Positions 1 through 10,106 of a stretch of DNA of 64,000 bases are shown piece by piece. Where the stretch lies: contig VWZX01010081.1 in NCBI GenBank assembly GCA_013399015.1, positions 2,896,736 through 2,960,735 on the forward strand. The letters run 5' to 3'. Numbering within the stretch: the stretch's first letter is position 1; each line of letters starts with the position of its first letter. The notes under the pieces were generated by a model. That model saw nothing but the letters and a program-made list of their open reading frames with translations, was not told the origin of the DNA and ran no database searches. Position numbers and translations under genes: made by a program. Source of the DNA: Galbula dea. Its lineage: Eukaryota; Chordata; Aves; Piciformes; Galbulidae.

Positions 1-492
1 TGAGGGAGGAAGCATGGGGAAGTGCACTGTGGAGGGCAATTTAGGCACAAGCAGTGGTGCCTGGTTCACAAAAGACATGCAGAGCTGCTCATTCATGCAA
101 GAGAACCAGTAACTCTACTTCACACTTTCAGTGACACAAGCAATCTCTCAAATGTTGTCCAAAGAATCATTATCACAATTACAGTTGTAGGAACATCACA
201 ACAGTTCACCTCACTACATTCAATTATCCATTCCAATAATTCAAAGGCAGCTGAAAGCTTCAATTTGGACATGTTGCAGATTTGTTATGTGCTATGCAAT
301 CCATGCCACGACTTAATTGAAGTGACTTCCAGGAGAGTTGGTTTGGGTCCACTGTCAGTGCCTGTTAAGCAGTAAATAGCTCCCTTAACTGCAATGATAC
401 CCATATGCATATGCTAATGCAGACTTATTGATCAGATAGAGCTGATTCATCTGGGTACAGCCCTTCTGATGTGTTATTTTTCACCAACTTCT

Positions 493-642
493 CTGTCACA
501 GAATCACAGAATGTTGGGGGTTGGAAGGGACCTCAAAAGTTCATCTAGTCCAACCCCCCTGCCAGAGCAGAATTCTTCCCTGACCAGGAATCTAACTCGG
601 GCCCCAGTGGTGAGACCACCAAATCCTAACCACTAGACCACC
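493..642 (-). mobile_element. Short SINE: tRNA-Glu-like head fused to CR1 3' tail
   Basis: Read on the minus strand, the element opens with a tRNA-Glu-like sequence. Its A-box region reads TGGTCTAGTGGTTAGG, the anticodon loop keeps CTC, the B-box region is GAGTTAGATTCC, and it ends in TCAGGGA. After a linker of about 15-20 bases comes a typical CR1 3' end (GGTTGGACTAGATGA, then AGGTCCCTTCCAACCCC) and two copies of ATTCTGTG. The 6-mer ACTTCT lies immediately outside both ends (487-492 and 643-648) and fits a short target-site duplication. From family knowledge, CR1-tailed SINEs are mobilised by the CR1 reverse transcriptase. The first bases of the tRNA acceptor stem are missing and the B box has substitutions, so this is not a working tRNA gene. 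Confidence 0.8.
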
Positions 643-1244
643 ACTTCTTCCCATAAACACCTTCCCTTCTAGGCTACCCTTCTTGAAGGAAGCTGTGGAA
701 GGTGATTCTCATAAAATACCCTGTCTCCTCTGTCTTTCCTGCGAAGATATCTAAATGGAGCTAGTACTTGATGTTGAAAGAGATTGTCTGGGTTTTATGT
801 TGTCCTTAGTTCTAACCAATCTCAGCAACAGCATCTGCACAGTGTACTTAGGATTCTGCACCTGACTAGAAAATGAGACTGAACTATTCAAACTCTTATC
901 ATTTTATGGCCAACTTCAGTATGTTTTTCAAGATGAAAGATAAAATCAGATGTGTTTTCTGGCAGACACAAGCAGCTGGAGTTTAAATTCTTACTGTGTT
1001 TTAAGCAACATAGTTTTCTATGGCTTTTATTCTGAAGAGAAATAAAATGCATATATATACATGCTAAAAAAAATCTTGGTTCTTGAGCTATTTGTTTCTC
1101 TGTATAGGAAACATTAACAGATTGAAAAAAAAATGATGTTTGTATGACAGCCCTTAAAAATAATCCTGTTATTCAGCTGAGGTATTTTACACATTTCTTT
1201 ATACATTTTCTTTTATTATCATTATTATTGTGGAAAAGAATAAT

Positions 1245-1260
1245 GCTTATAATTATAAGC
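1245..1260. repeat. Perfect 16-bp AT-rich palindrome
   Basis: GCTTATAATTATAAGC equals its own reverse complement. It lies in an AT-rich intron and may be chance or a cruciform-prone site; no function is implied. Confidence 0.5.
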
Positions 1261-2245
1261 TTATAGCTTAGTCTCCATATTACTTAATTTCATAAAAATC
1301 ATGCTTAAAACTAAATGCAGTGTCTTAAAAGGAAATAGAATCTTCCATCAATTTTAAAGATGGTACCTGTTGGCTTGAGAGGAGAGAAGTCCTGCAACAT
1401 TTATAAAGTATACAGCTACTGGTTTATTTACTGTTATATGCCACCTTTGAGTAAAAGACAGTAGCTTAGACAAGCTTATGGAGAGAGAAAACGAAAAAGA
1501 AGAAGAGAAGGATCCTCCCACAGGTCCCTACTGTGGAAACCTGAGGGGCTGCAGGAGGGAGGAATTTTCCCTGGCTTGTACAAAGGGGAAACACTTGCAA
1601 TGTTATTAAAGTTATTCTGCTCATGGCCTCACTGAGACAGAATGAGGACTTTTGAGAAGAATGAAAAACCCAAGTAATTCAACACACTTCACTGTGCTGC
1701 TTGCCAGTCCATTTAGAGCAAAAATTGTGATTACAGGGATGTTGGGGTAGAGGGGACCAACTTAGCAAGTATTCAGTAGAATCCCAGTTTTTCACATGAA
1801 GTACTCACCTAGCCACAGTCTGTCTTGTAAAAGTTGGTGATTAGTCACAGAAGAGGTTATTCGAGCACCGATTTTACTTTGAAGAATACCATGCTGTAAA
1901 GCACCCAGTTAGAGCCAAAGCACATTTATTAAGACCTGGAGGCAAGGAATTTTTCCTATTTGCCTTTTATCAATTGTTTATCCTTTTTATCCATGCCTGT
2001 TACCATAGCAACAGCTAGGAGACAGCTACTCACTTTTCACATGAATTCTCACGCACTTCCAACTAATAACTGCGACGACATTCCCTTGCTTACAGTGCCA
2101 GAGAATCACTTCCCATGTGTTGATTTTTCCCTCCTTCAAGATCTAATTAAGGGGCATTGTTGTATGAGTATCAACAAACAGCTATCACAGGTGGATGCTC
2201 TGGGTCTCTAAATCCTCCTCTTTTTTTGTTGTTTGCTGCTTTTAG

Positions 2246-2516
2246 GCGCTACAATAACGATAAAATTGGCACTTTCCTTTTGTGCCAGAGCGTGTCGCGG
2301 GCGTTCGAAGTTCACGTTCGGCAGTGGGATTGTGGAGGCCATCGCTCTGCCACAGCCTGCAATTGTGGGGTAGCTGCACGAGAAGGGGTTGACACCGTGG
2401 TGCTGGACACCTGCAACGGGCACTTTCAGGAGAGCAGCCTCCAGCTAAGCATCAAAAGCACTGAGGCATCGCCACATGTCAAAATCCTAAAGTCCTACGG
2501 AGGGAGAAAAATAACC
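2246..2516 (+). CDS. VWDE: VWDE exon: central VWD domain
   Basis: This exon codes for the body of a von Willebrand factor type D domain. The acceptor is a T-rich tract ending TTTTAG and the donor is ACC|GTATGT. One base completes a split codon, then 90 codons follow and the exon ends in phase 0. The peptide starts RYNNDKIGTF and runs through FEVHVRQWDCGG, ACNCGVAAREG and VVLDTCNG to SYGGRKIT, the strand-and-cysteine pattern expected before the GLCG motif in the next exon. The upstream part of the domain (the DPH-like start) lies outside the window. The exon is unusually CpG-rich compared with its introns. The frame stays open past the donor, but the sequence there turns into an intronic tandem repeat, which supports the chosen end. 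Confidence 0.9.
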
Positions 2517-2529
2517 GTATGTGGACTTG

Positions 2530-2584
2530 AAGTCCTCTTGTGGTGGTGGCTCTTTAAGTCCTCTTGTGGTGGTGATGGTTCTTT
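2530..2584 (+). repeat. Imperfect tandem duplication next to an exon donor
   Basis: Two copies of a unit beginning AAGTCCTCTTGTGGTGGTG, 26 and 29 bases long, lie head to tail starting 13 bases inside the intron. The copies differ by a 3-base insertion and a few substitutions. Confidence 0.85.
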
Positions 2585-4202
2585 AAAATTGTGTGTTTAC
2601 TATTTCTGAATTATTAATGAAGTTGTTGCAAAAATAGCTATCTGGAGCCATAAGAGTGCCTGCAGCAAAAGGTACCGAAAAACGAGAAGCTGGTTAAAGT
2701 GTTAGTTTAACAAACTGTAAAATAAAACAAAACAAATATCTCTGGAAATGACCTGGAGACACAGTGGAGTGCCAACACTGGGACTTACTCTCTGCAGTAC
2801 TGCAAACTGCTCCCAGTTTGTTTATGCTAGGCACTACCCAACCACAGCACATAAAGCAAATTCCTGTGCAGAGCTTACGATATAAATATTCAAGGGAAGA
2901 TCACAGGTAGCAGAATAATGTTGCTTCAGAGTGGAAGAGTAAGGTGATATTAGTCAGATCCAGATAGCCCCCAAAAGCCATGAAAACAGGCTGCAAATGT
3001 GCAACATTTGGTACAATTGAAAGTATTTGCCTAAAAAAATAGATGGCTACAAGCTACTTTGCATGAGTATGACTTACCCATACTAATCCAGTGAAGTCAC
3101 TGGAAGAATAAAAATAGGCTGCACTAGGGGCTTTGATGAGGAGAAGAGTCACAAATTATGGCCAAGATGATAATTTTATCCTAGAGTTGTATCATAGAGT
3201 CTTATTGCCAGGAAATATTTTGAGTGAAGATAGATCCACAGTAGAGCCAGAATGATGCAGGGAGTGCCTGTGCTTGGCTTTCTCTGTGATCTCGCTTGGA
3301 ATAGATCTTAGTAAGGTAGCGATTGAGAGTTTGTTAATTGTAGAATAGAGAAAAAGCTAGGAAACAAGCTGGCATTTCATTTTGCAACTGAATGCAATGT
3401 AATTGCTGTTTCATTACCAGAATGATCTTAGCAATTCTCATTTACACCTCCAGTCCCAGTGAAAGAAATCAGGACTCCCCCAGAACATGACTATCAATCC
3501 TGCCCTGACCAGAATGGGAATCTGTAGGAACTGTGCAGCAATGAACATGATCCCTGATCACTCTGCCGTGCCCAGTGCATCCTCATTTGCTCAGCAGTTG
3601 CCCATTGCCAACCTCATGCAGCTCAGGAGCTGGCTTCCCCACAGCTCCTGCCCCTTTCAAGGCTGATGCTTTGAAGGGGTTAAGTTGCTCTCTTTTTTGA
3701 GCAAGGTAGCAGCTTTCAGCAGCCAGTCACTGCTGAGGTCTCAAAAAAGCTTCTTCAAAGCCTCAATTAGTAGTGTTAAATCCAGGTGGGTTACAGAAAA
3801 CCTTGGCAGTTGTTAAGTCTTCAGTGGCAGGTGGGACACTTTGCCCTGGGCAGAAGGAGAAGAAAGGGTTACAACCCTTTAGATTCCTGAAATAAATCCA
3901 TACCTGGAAATATGAATCCAGACATCAGAGAAGACTGAAGCAGTTCATGCAGTCCTGACTGCAAGATTTTAATACACAGCCTAGTAAGAAATGCTTTTCC
4001 CTGTAGTAAAACATGTAATTAAAAGGGAAATATTTATATGAAGGAGGAAATCAAATCCTACCCAGCACTGTGTTGGCTGCAGTTCTCCTGCTCTGCCTAA
4101 TAAGCCATTAAGAAAAAAGTAACTCACCAGGCCATTTGAGCTTTATGGTGGGGAATACTTTGGGGTTTGTTCCAACTTACCTTGGGAAGTGAAACATAGA
4201 GT

Positions 4203-4236
4203 CAAGGTGGAGGTACAGCCAAGGTGGAGGTACAGC
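4203..4236 (+). repeat. Perfect 17-bp tandem pair
   Basis: The unit CAAGGTGGAGGTACAGC occurs twice without mismatch. It is intronic with no assigned role. Confidence 0.9.
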
Positions 4237-5558
4237 CAGGACCTTCTAACATATTCAAATACCTGGTTTTATATGATGACTTCCATTATTCAGCAAGGCA
4301 AATCATTTCTGAAGAAAAAAGGATGCTTAAAATGCATTAAAACACAGAGGGTTTGAGTTCTAAACATAGTGTCCCTAGCTTTTATTGCAACTCGTGGCAT
4401 GTTGCTTCTCTTCAATCTGGATGAGGAGATCACTCATGAAGAGCTCCTTAGAAAGTATTCTTATGCCTGAAATGATGACTGGGAAGCTAAAATAGGCAAG
4501 ATAATTATTTAGTGCATCCAAAATGTAAACTCTAATCTCCAGCAAAGGAATACAAATATAAACTAGTTGCTTCTTCACAGATACGAATAGATTTGACATG
4601 CAAGAACTTATAAGGGACCAAAAAGTCCCTACCAAAAGAAAGAAAAACAATTATATTATTTGGCTGAATAAATTATACTTAGGCAGAGGTCAGTTATAAA
4701 AGGAAAATAACTATTTTGAAATTATTGTAATGAGATCTTTCCAACTCTAAATGTACTTTTTAAGATAGACTGAACACATTTAAATGTGGATTAAAAAACA
4801 AAAATCTATTAAGGTTACTTATCAGGATAGAGTGCTCCTGCTTCCACTCCTGGCACAGATCAGTTCCAAACCAGTTTTCTTTTTACCTGTAAAAATAAAG
4901 CAAACAAACAACAATACATTTCAACTGAACAGGTTTTGTCTTTTACTTTCTTACTATTCTTTGATTGAGACACCAATCTGAAAAATCCATTATCCACACA
5001 GTTACTTCTTGCCTTAACCTCAAGATTTTATTTTTTTTTTCCCTTTAAAAGGTCAGTGTAAGCCTACCACAAGTTCTTTAATGGGAAGATTGTTTTATCC
5101 ACTTTAAAACACAATCATTTTCTGGGTAATCCAGCCTTGGAAAATGAAACGATTTTTCAGAGGGAAGAAAAGCTGTTTTTCAAACTTGGCAGTTTATCTA
5201 CAATAAATGATTTCCCAGGCAGAGACACAAGGGTGGGCTTACTGTCACAGAAGACACTTCAAAAATTAGCTGTTAACTTACAATGGGAAAACTTCAATGG
5301 ATGTAATTAATTTGAAAAGAAAGAACTTGTGTGGTTTTATATTTATCTAATGCTATCAGATATTAGTTCCATAGAATCTGAAAGCAAGCTAAATAATAGC
5401 ACTCATAAATATTTATAGTGTAGCTAAGTGATCTTAAATTACCTCCATCATCTCCAATGTCCTACTTTGATATTTTTGTTTCTAGAAAAGGATATATTTT
5501 TGCTGCATAAAAAGCTTGGTAACAGCATCAATTCACTGCTTCTTTTCTGTCTCTTCAG

Positions 5559-5737
5559 ATCCTTTTCCCTTCAGGAGCGTTTGTTCGAGCTGACCTGAGT
5601 GAGTGGGGAATGAGTCTGACAGTGAGGACACCAGGCAGCGACTTCAACAGCACCAGAGGTTTGTGTGGCCTCTTTGACGGCATCGGTCACAACGACCTGA
5701 GCGATGTGCCCGAGGAAGACTTCATAGAGGAGTGGAG
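5559..5737 (+). CDS. VWDE: VWDE exon: C-terminal VWD domain with GLCG motif
   Basis: It begins in phase 0 after CTCTTCAG and ends in phase 2 at GAG|GTACAA, 179 bases long. The peptide begins ILFPSGAFVRADLSEWG, continues with SLTVRTPG, and contains the diagnostic VWD motif GLCGLFDG followed by the acidic segment HNDLSD and EEDFIEEW. In the VWD family GLCG is the conserved signature and the acidic loop after it is associated with calcium. Joined to the previous exon it reads KIT-ILFPSGAFV without interruption. There is no upstream methionine in this frame, so it can only be an internal exon. CpG content is high, as in the exon before. Confidence 0.92.
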
Positions 5738-8720
5738 GTACAAAATGAGAGAGGATCTCAGCCTGGGACATGTTTCTGTAGCATAGTTTCAAGAGGTGTT
5801 GATAGGTTTATTTCATTACACACTCCCCTAATGACCTGACAGAGAGATCTGTTTAATCTAGCGAGGGAAGCCTGGAGACCCATTACCATCCAGACAGCAT
5901 GAGGCCTTAATTTTCAGTCAGCACAAGACACATAAGCAGTTACTGAGAGAGAAGTTTTATATTCACAAGTGATGTCATGTCAACAGCTGTGTTAAGATCT
6001 CACTCAGCTGTTAAAAAAAAAAAAAAATGCAGTTCTCATCCACACTACCAAATGTAGATAACTGACAATAGGGATTAATTAAGGGTTTGGTATTTCCCTT
6101 GTTCTTTTATTCCCGAGCACTAATTACAATATGTGAGTATAGATTAAATGTTACATTTTGACAAAGCATGGTAATGTATGTGCCATGCTAAAACTCAGCA
6201 CCTACTCTACTAATGATGACAGTGAGCTCTAAAATCTTGCACTTTCTGAGACAGATGGTCTGGAACCAAAGCCAGGACTCTGGCACTCTGCCATATCCCT
6301 CTTCCTCTCCCAATCCTTCTCCTTGTCCCTATGTCTGTTCCTATCCTTCTCCCACGTTTTAATTCCTGTTGCTGAACTCTAAATGTACCTAATAGCTGTT
6401 CCTAAAACCAAAATGAGTTTGGATGACTCTCTAGTTTTTTTTGGGAGGTATGTTTTGCAAATAAGGAAAAATAAAGCAAACCACCTCAACATACCACTTA
6501 AACTGTACATGGGAACTTTGCACAATCCTATAGGAACAATGAATTTTTAGACCTATTGCATTTCAGAAAATAAACAAACACCTCTACCATATCCTAGTTA
6601 GAGTCAATGGACCTAAGGAATGGCTATTTAATGGCATGATTGACCTGTCATTACAAATTGTACTATTTAGAATTCAACAGCCATCTTTAGTATCTGAATC
6701 ATATGATAATCAGAGGTTGGTTCTGGGAAGGTAAATGGAGAAATAGTCTGGTGCAAGAAGCAACTAACTGCTGACTACCCAGAAAAGGGCTAACAAGATC
6801 CTTAGGAGGACCTGCTTGAAGTAAGTCTGTTGAACAATCAGAAGCTGAAGTACAATATATGGGAATTTACTTATGAAACATTGAGGAGTTTGCTAGGGCT
6901 CTGCACATATGATAGAAATGCTTCAGGGAAGGCAGGAGAAGCTCCTGTTAAGCAAGAAGGGCAAGAGGGCTGATGAGTTTCACCTTACAGGACTCACAAG
7001 GATGGACTCTCAAGGACCTTTCAGTACCTGGTGGAAAAACTAAGCCAATGGAAAGGCTGAGGCCACCTCCAGAGGAAACTAGATTGGTCTCTGACCCACC
7101 CATGGACAAATGGCACAGTAAAAAATAAAATCTAGAGGGTTATTTTTTCTGCTGCTGTTTTTAATTTCATTTTAAATAACACTGAAAGCATGTTAGGTGT
7201 TCTCCAGCACATGAAGGTAGCCTGAGTGCTCTCCAACTGGTAGATCAGCCCTTTCCCTGGCTCCCACCTCTCTCGAGTGGCTGCAGGGCTCTGAATGTTA
7301 CAGATCTGTTTTAAAAATCAGCTTTCCAATGCAGATTTTAAACAAGAAAACAACATCAGGGCCTCCCAGGACTTAAATGGTATCCAGACAAAGAAGAGTT
7401 GAATTCTAAAATATGTATAAAATATATATTTTAAGTAAGTAAAGTAATTTTTTTCAAATCATTTGAGAAACCAGCATAGTTTATGTTTTTAAGATCATTG
7501 AGTCTAACTGTAGGACAAATTGGTTCATTTTGCCTGTGTCACCATGATGGTTTATTTAAAAGTTAGTATTGTATCAATGATTAAAATAGTAATATCATAT
7601 ATGCCATTTTGAATATATTTTGGAGAAACTGGATGAAGGAAATTATGTTTTCTACAACAGTATCTAGTGTCTGGCTCCAAAATCTTTTCACTTTGAGGTT
7701 GTCCTGTGCATAGACAGGAGTTGGACTTCATGAACCTCATGGGTCCCTTTCAGCTCTGGAAATTCTATGATTCTATGATTCAGTTTCCTGAAATCTCTAC
7801 ATTCTGGCTACAAAACTAAATTAATGCCAGAATAATTTACACATGTGGTGATATTTCAAATTTGTCTGGAAATGAAACATTGTCAACTTTTGGAACAAGA
7901 AATATATCTTTTTCTATGAAGCTCCAGTATTATTTTTGTGCCCAAGTAAGATCAATAAGAGATCTTGTGCTCATGAAATTTCCTCAGTAACTTTAATTAT
8001 GGCTATTTATTCAAAGTGAACTCTTTAGAAGTTCATCCATCATCAAAGCTGGAATAAATTAAAAAGGGGAAAAAATGGTCACCTCACTTTATCTGATAGC
8101 CCAGCCCTATGATCAGGAGAAAACTGCTTGTTGTTAAAAGAAAAACTCAAAGCAAGCTCCTTTAGAAGACAAGAATGAAATTAAGTATGTATTTAAAAAA
8201 AGAAATACAGGAAAAAGACATTTAAAAGAAAAAACTTAGTGATCCAAGTCTTAGAGGAAACATGTGGTAAGGAGAGCACACACCAATAGATAAAGATGTT
8301 TTTCACAATAAAGCATTTGAAATAAATGTCTTTACTGTCATTCTCCAAGCTATGTCTGATCCACACCAGGGTCAAATCTAAGGCCTTATTTCATCTGTAA
8401 CATGCAAAGGGTAACCTGCACCTTAAAGAAAGTTCTGCAAAGAGAAGTCAAGCAGTTAGGCAACGCTCCAGCAAAGCACTTAAGCATCTGTTAATAAAAA
8501 GTCCCCATGTAGTGCTAAAAAATGCACAGGACAACTCAAGAAGGGCAGTGCAAAAGTGACTGGAGAACAACAGAGATTAAACTTAAGCATTTTCTTAAGT
8601 ACTTTGGTAGACTGGGAATTTATACATCCCCCAGCCTCAGGGAAAGAAAGTTTACTTGGTATTTGTAGACTAATTTGTTGAAAGTTTCCTCCCTCTAATC
8701 TCTTTCTATTTTTAAATCAG
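5738..8720 (+). other. VWDE intron
   Basis: It contains a poly(A) run near 6012-6026 and a short decayed CR1 3' end near 7710-7780. Nothing else is recognisable. The acceptor is TTTCTATTTTTAAATCAG. Confidence 0.7.
7710..7780 (+). mobile_element. CR1 LINE 3'-end fragment
   Basis: AGGAGTTGGACTTCATGAAC, then GGTCCCTTTCAGCTCTGG and two copies of ATTCTATG, match the 3' end of avian CR1. Only the last 70 bases or so are recognisable. Confidence 0.75.
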
Positions 8721-9664
8721 AATTCCTCCAGGGAAGAGTTTATTTGACAAGACTCCAGCACCTTCTGAGGGGAAGCAAAGGAAAAATTACTGCAGATGTC
8801 AGAAGGAGAGCATTAAGTCCATGCCTGTGATAAACACACTGAATGCCTTCCAGAGTCCTTTCCATCGATCCTCTGGGTGCCATAATGATCATGTGGATTA
8901 CACCTCTGCAATCCCATATCTAGATGTTACAGCAGAGTTTGTCACTCTCTCAGAAATAGAGTCTACCCCAAGAAAAGATGAGGAACTCTTGAGCAGGTCT
9001 TTTGATCCCAGATATCTGCCTAAATCAGTCCAAAAGCGAGGTAGCCCCAAGGACCATTTAAGCACCCCCATAGACAATGTTTCCATGAAAAACAACAGTT
9101 CCTTTAACTCTACCAAACCAACAGAAGCTCTAAGTAGAGTGAAAAGGCAAGAAGACTCTTATGAATATCCATCCTTTCAACCACTGCATGGCCCAAGCCA
9201 GACAGACTCAGAGAGCTTTGCCTATTTTTTCCCAGAGGATTACTTTGAAGGGACTCGGACTAAACTTCCCCTGGTGTGGCCCACTCCCAGTGGCCTAACT
9301 GCCCCCAAAGCTCGGGACATTTGCCGCCGAGTCCTTGCTAATTCCACCATTGGCTTAGCATGTAAAGATCTCCTTGGAAACCAGCTGGATGAGGCAATTG
9401 ATCTATGCCTTTTAGATCTACAGCTCAAGGATGACGTGGCCTGGGTGAGGGCACTGATAGCCCTTTTGGAAAATGAATGTGAAAGAAGAGTGCTAGGAAA
9501 CAGAAGTAGAGTATTTCATGGAGGAAAGCAGCTCTCTGCTACCCAGGAGAAAATCCTCACTGCTCTCCGCTGTCCCGCCTTCTGTAACGGCCATGGACAA
9601 TGTACTGAAGTGGGCTGCCAGTGCTTTGAAGACCACAGCTCCTATGATTGCAGCCTTGCCACAA
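8721..9664 (+). CDS. VWDE: VWDE large exon: unique region, RVKR site and tenascin-like EGF
   Basis: This is the largest exon here, 944 bases, entering in phase 2 and leaving in phase 1 at ACAA|GTGAGT. The first codon is completed by the previous exon and gives R-IPPGKSLFDK, in frame through the internal ATG at 8821. The first half is polar and rich in Ser, Thr and Asn, with candidate N-glycosylation sequons (NNSS, NSTK). RVKR-Q at 9136-9150 matches the furin consensus R-X-K/R-R. The second half is more ordered (KARDICRRVLANSTIG, CKDLLGNQLDEAIDLC) and is probably a helical, family-specific module. The end has six cysteines in a tenascin-type EGF pattern beginning CPAFCNGHGQC. Two antisense open frames inside it are shadows. 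Confidence 0.93.
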
Positions 9665-10073
9665 GTGAGTCCAAAATTCTGTTTGTTCCTACCCTACCTA
9701 TCCTTTCATGGTATTAGAGTTATTAGGTAAAACATCTGCACAGAGTTGTTTGTTCTTCAAACAGTACTACCGGTAAGATAGTTGATGAATTAGTAATCAG
9801 GTTTTGACCTTGAAGAGCTGATCAAAATATCTGGTTGGCTGGTCCTTCACTTTTTTTTGCCTCAGTAACTTTTTAAAAATGGATTTTACAAGCCCTTTAG
9901 CAAATTGGTTTTGCAGAAGTGATTTTCTTTACATCTGATCTATCACCAGCATGCTGACAAGCAAGCTTCTGACAGGAAAAAAAAGAGGGTCTTGCTCACC
10001 TTGTGGTCAATATTCATGTTAACAATATAGAGATACTTTTTTAGTTTTGGGTTTTTTTCCTGATCAACAGAGA

Positions 10074-10106
10074 ATAAAATTTCAAATACTAGTAAAAAAA
10101 AAAAAA
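10074..10106 (+). other. AATAAA followed by poly(A), possible retroposed 3' end
   Basis: An AATAAA hexamer is followed after about 15 bases by a run of 14 A. This is the layout of a retrotransposed mRNA tail, but no parent transcript is recognisable upstream and it may be chance. Confidence 0.25.

Larger units (their letters stand above)
1..2245. other. Intron 5' of the first visible VWDE exon
   Basis: No coding exon is visible. The first VWDE exon below begins inside a split codon, so an upstream exon must supply two bases, and I do not see it here. The stretch holds the tRNA/CR1 SINE near its start, a perfect 16-bp AT-rich palindrome at 1245-1260, and otherwise unremarkable AT-rich sequence. 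The short open frames have no recognisable product. Confidence 0.6.
2517..5558 (+). other. VWDE intron
   Basis: The donor GTATGT is followed at once by a 26-29 bp tandem duplication, and further in lies a perfect 17-bp tandem pair. The rest is ordinary AT-rich intron with several short open frames on both strands, none with a recognisable product. The acceptor is preceded by a pyrimidine tract (TCTTTTCTGTCTCTTCAG). Confidence 0.7.

Noticed and set aside
576..648. A functional tRNA-Glu gene on the minus strand
   Set aside because: The start of the acceptor stem is missing, the B box has substitutions and the sequence continues into a CR1 tail, so it is a SINE head.
9240..9428. Antisense open frames within the large VWDE exon
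   Set aside because: Shadows of the sense coding frame.
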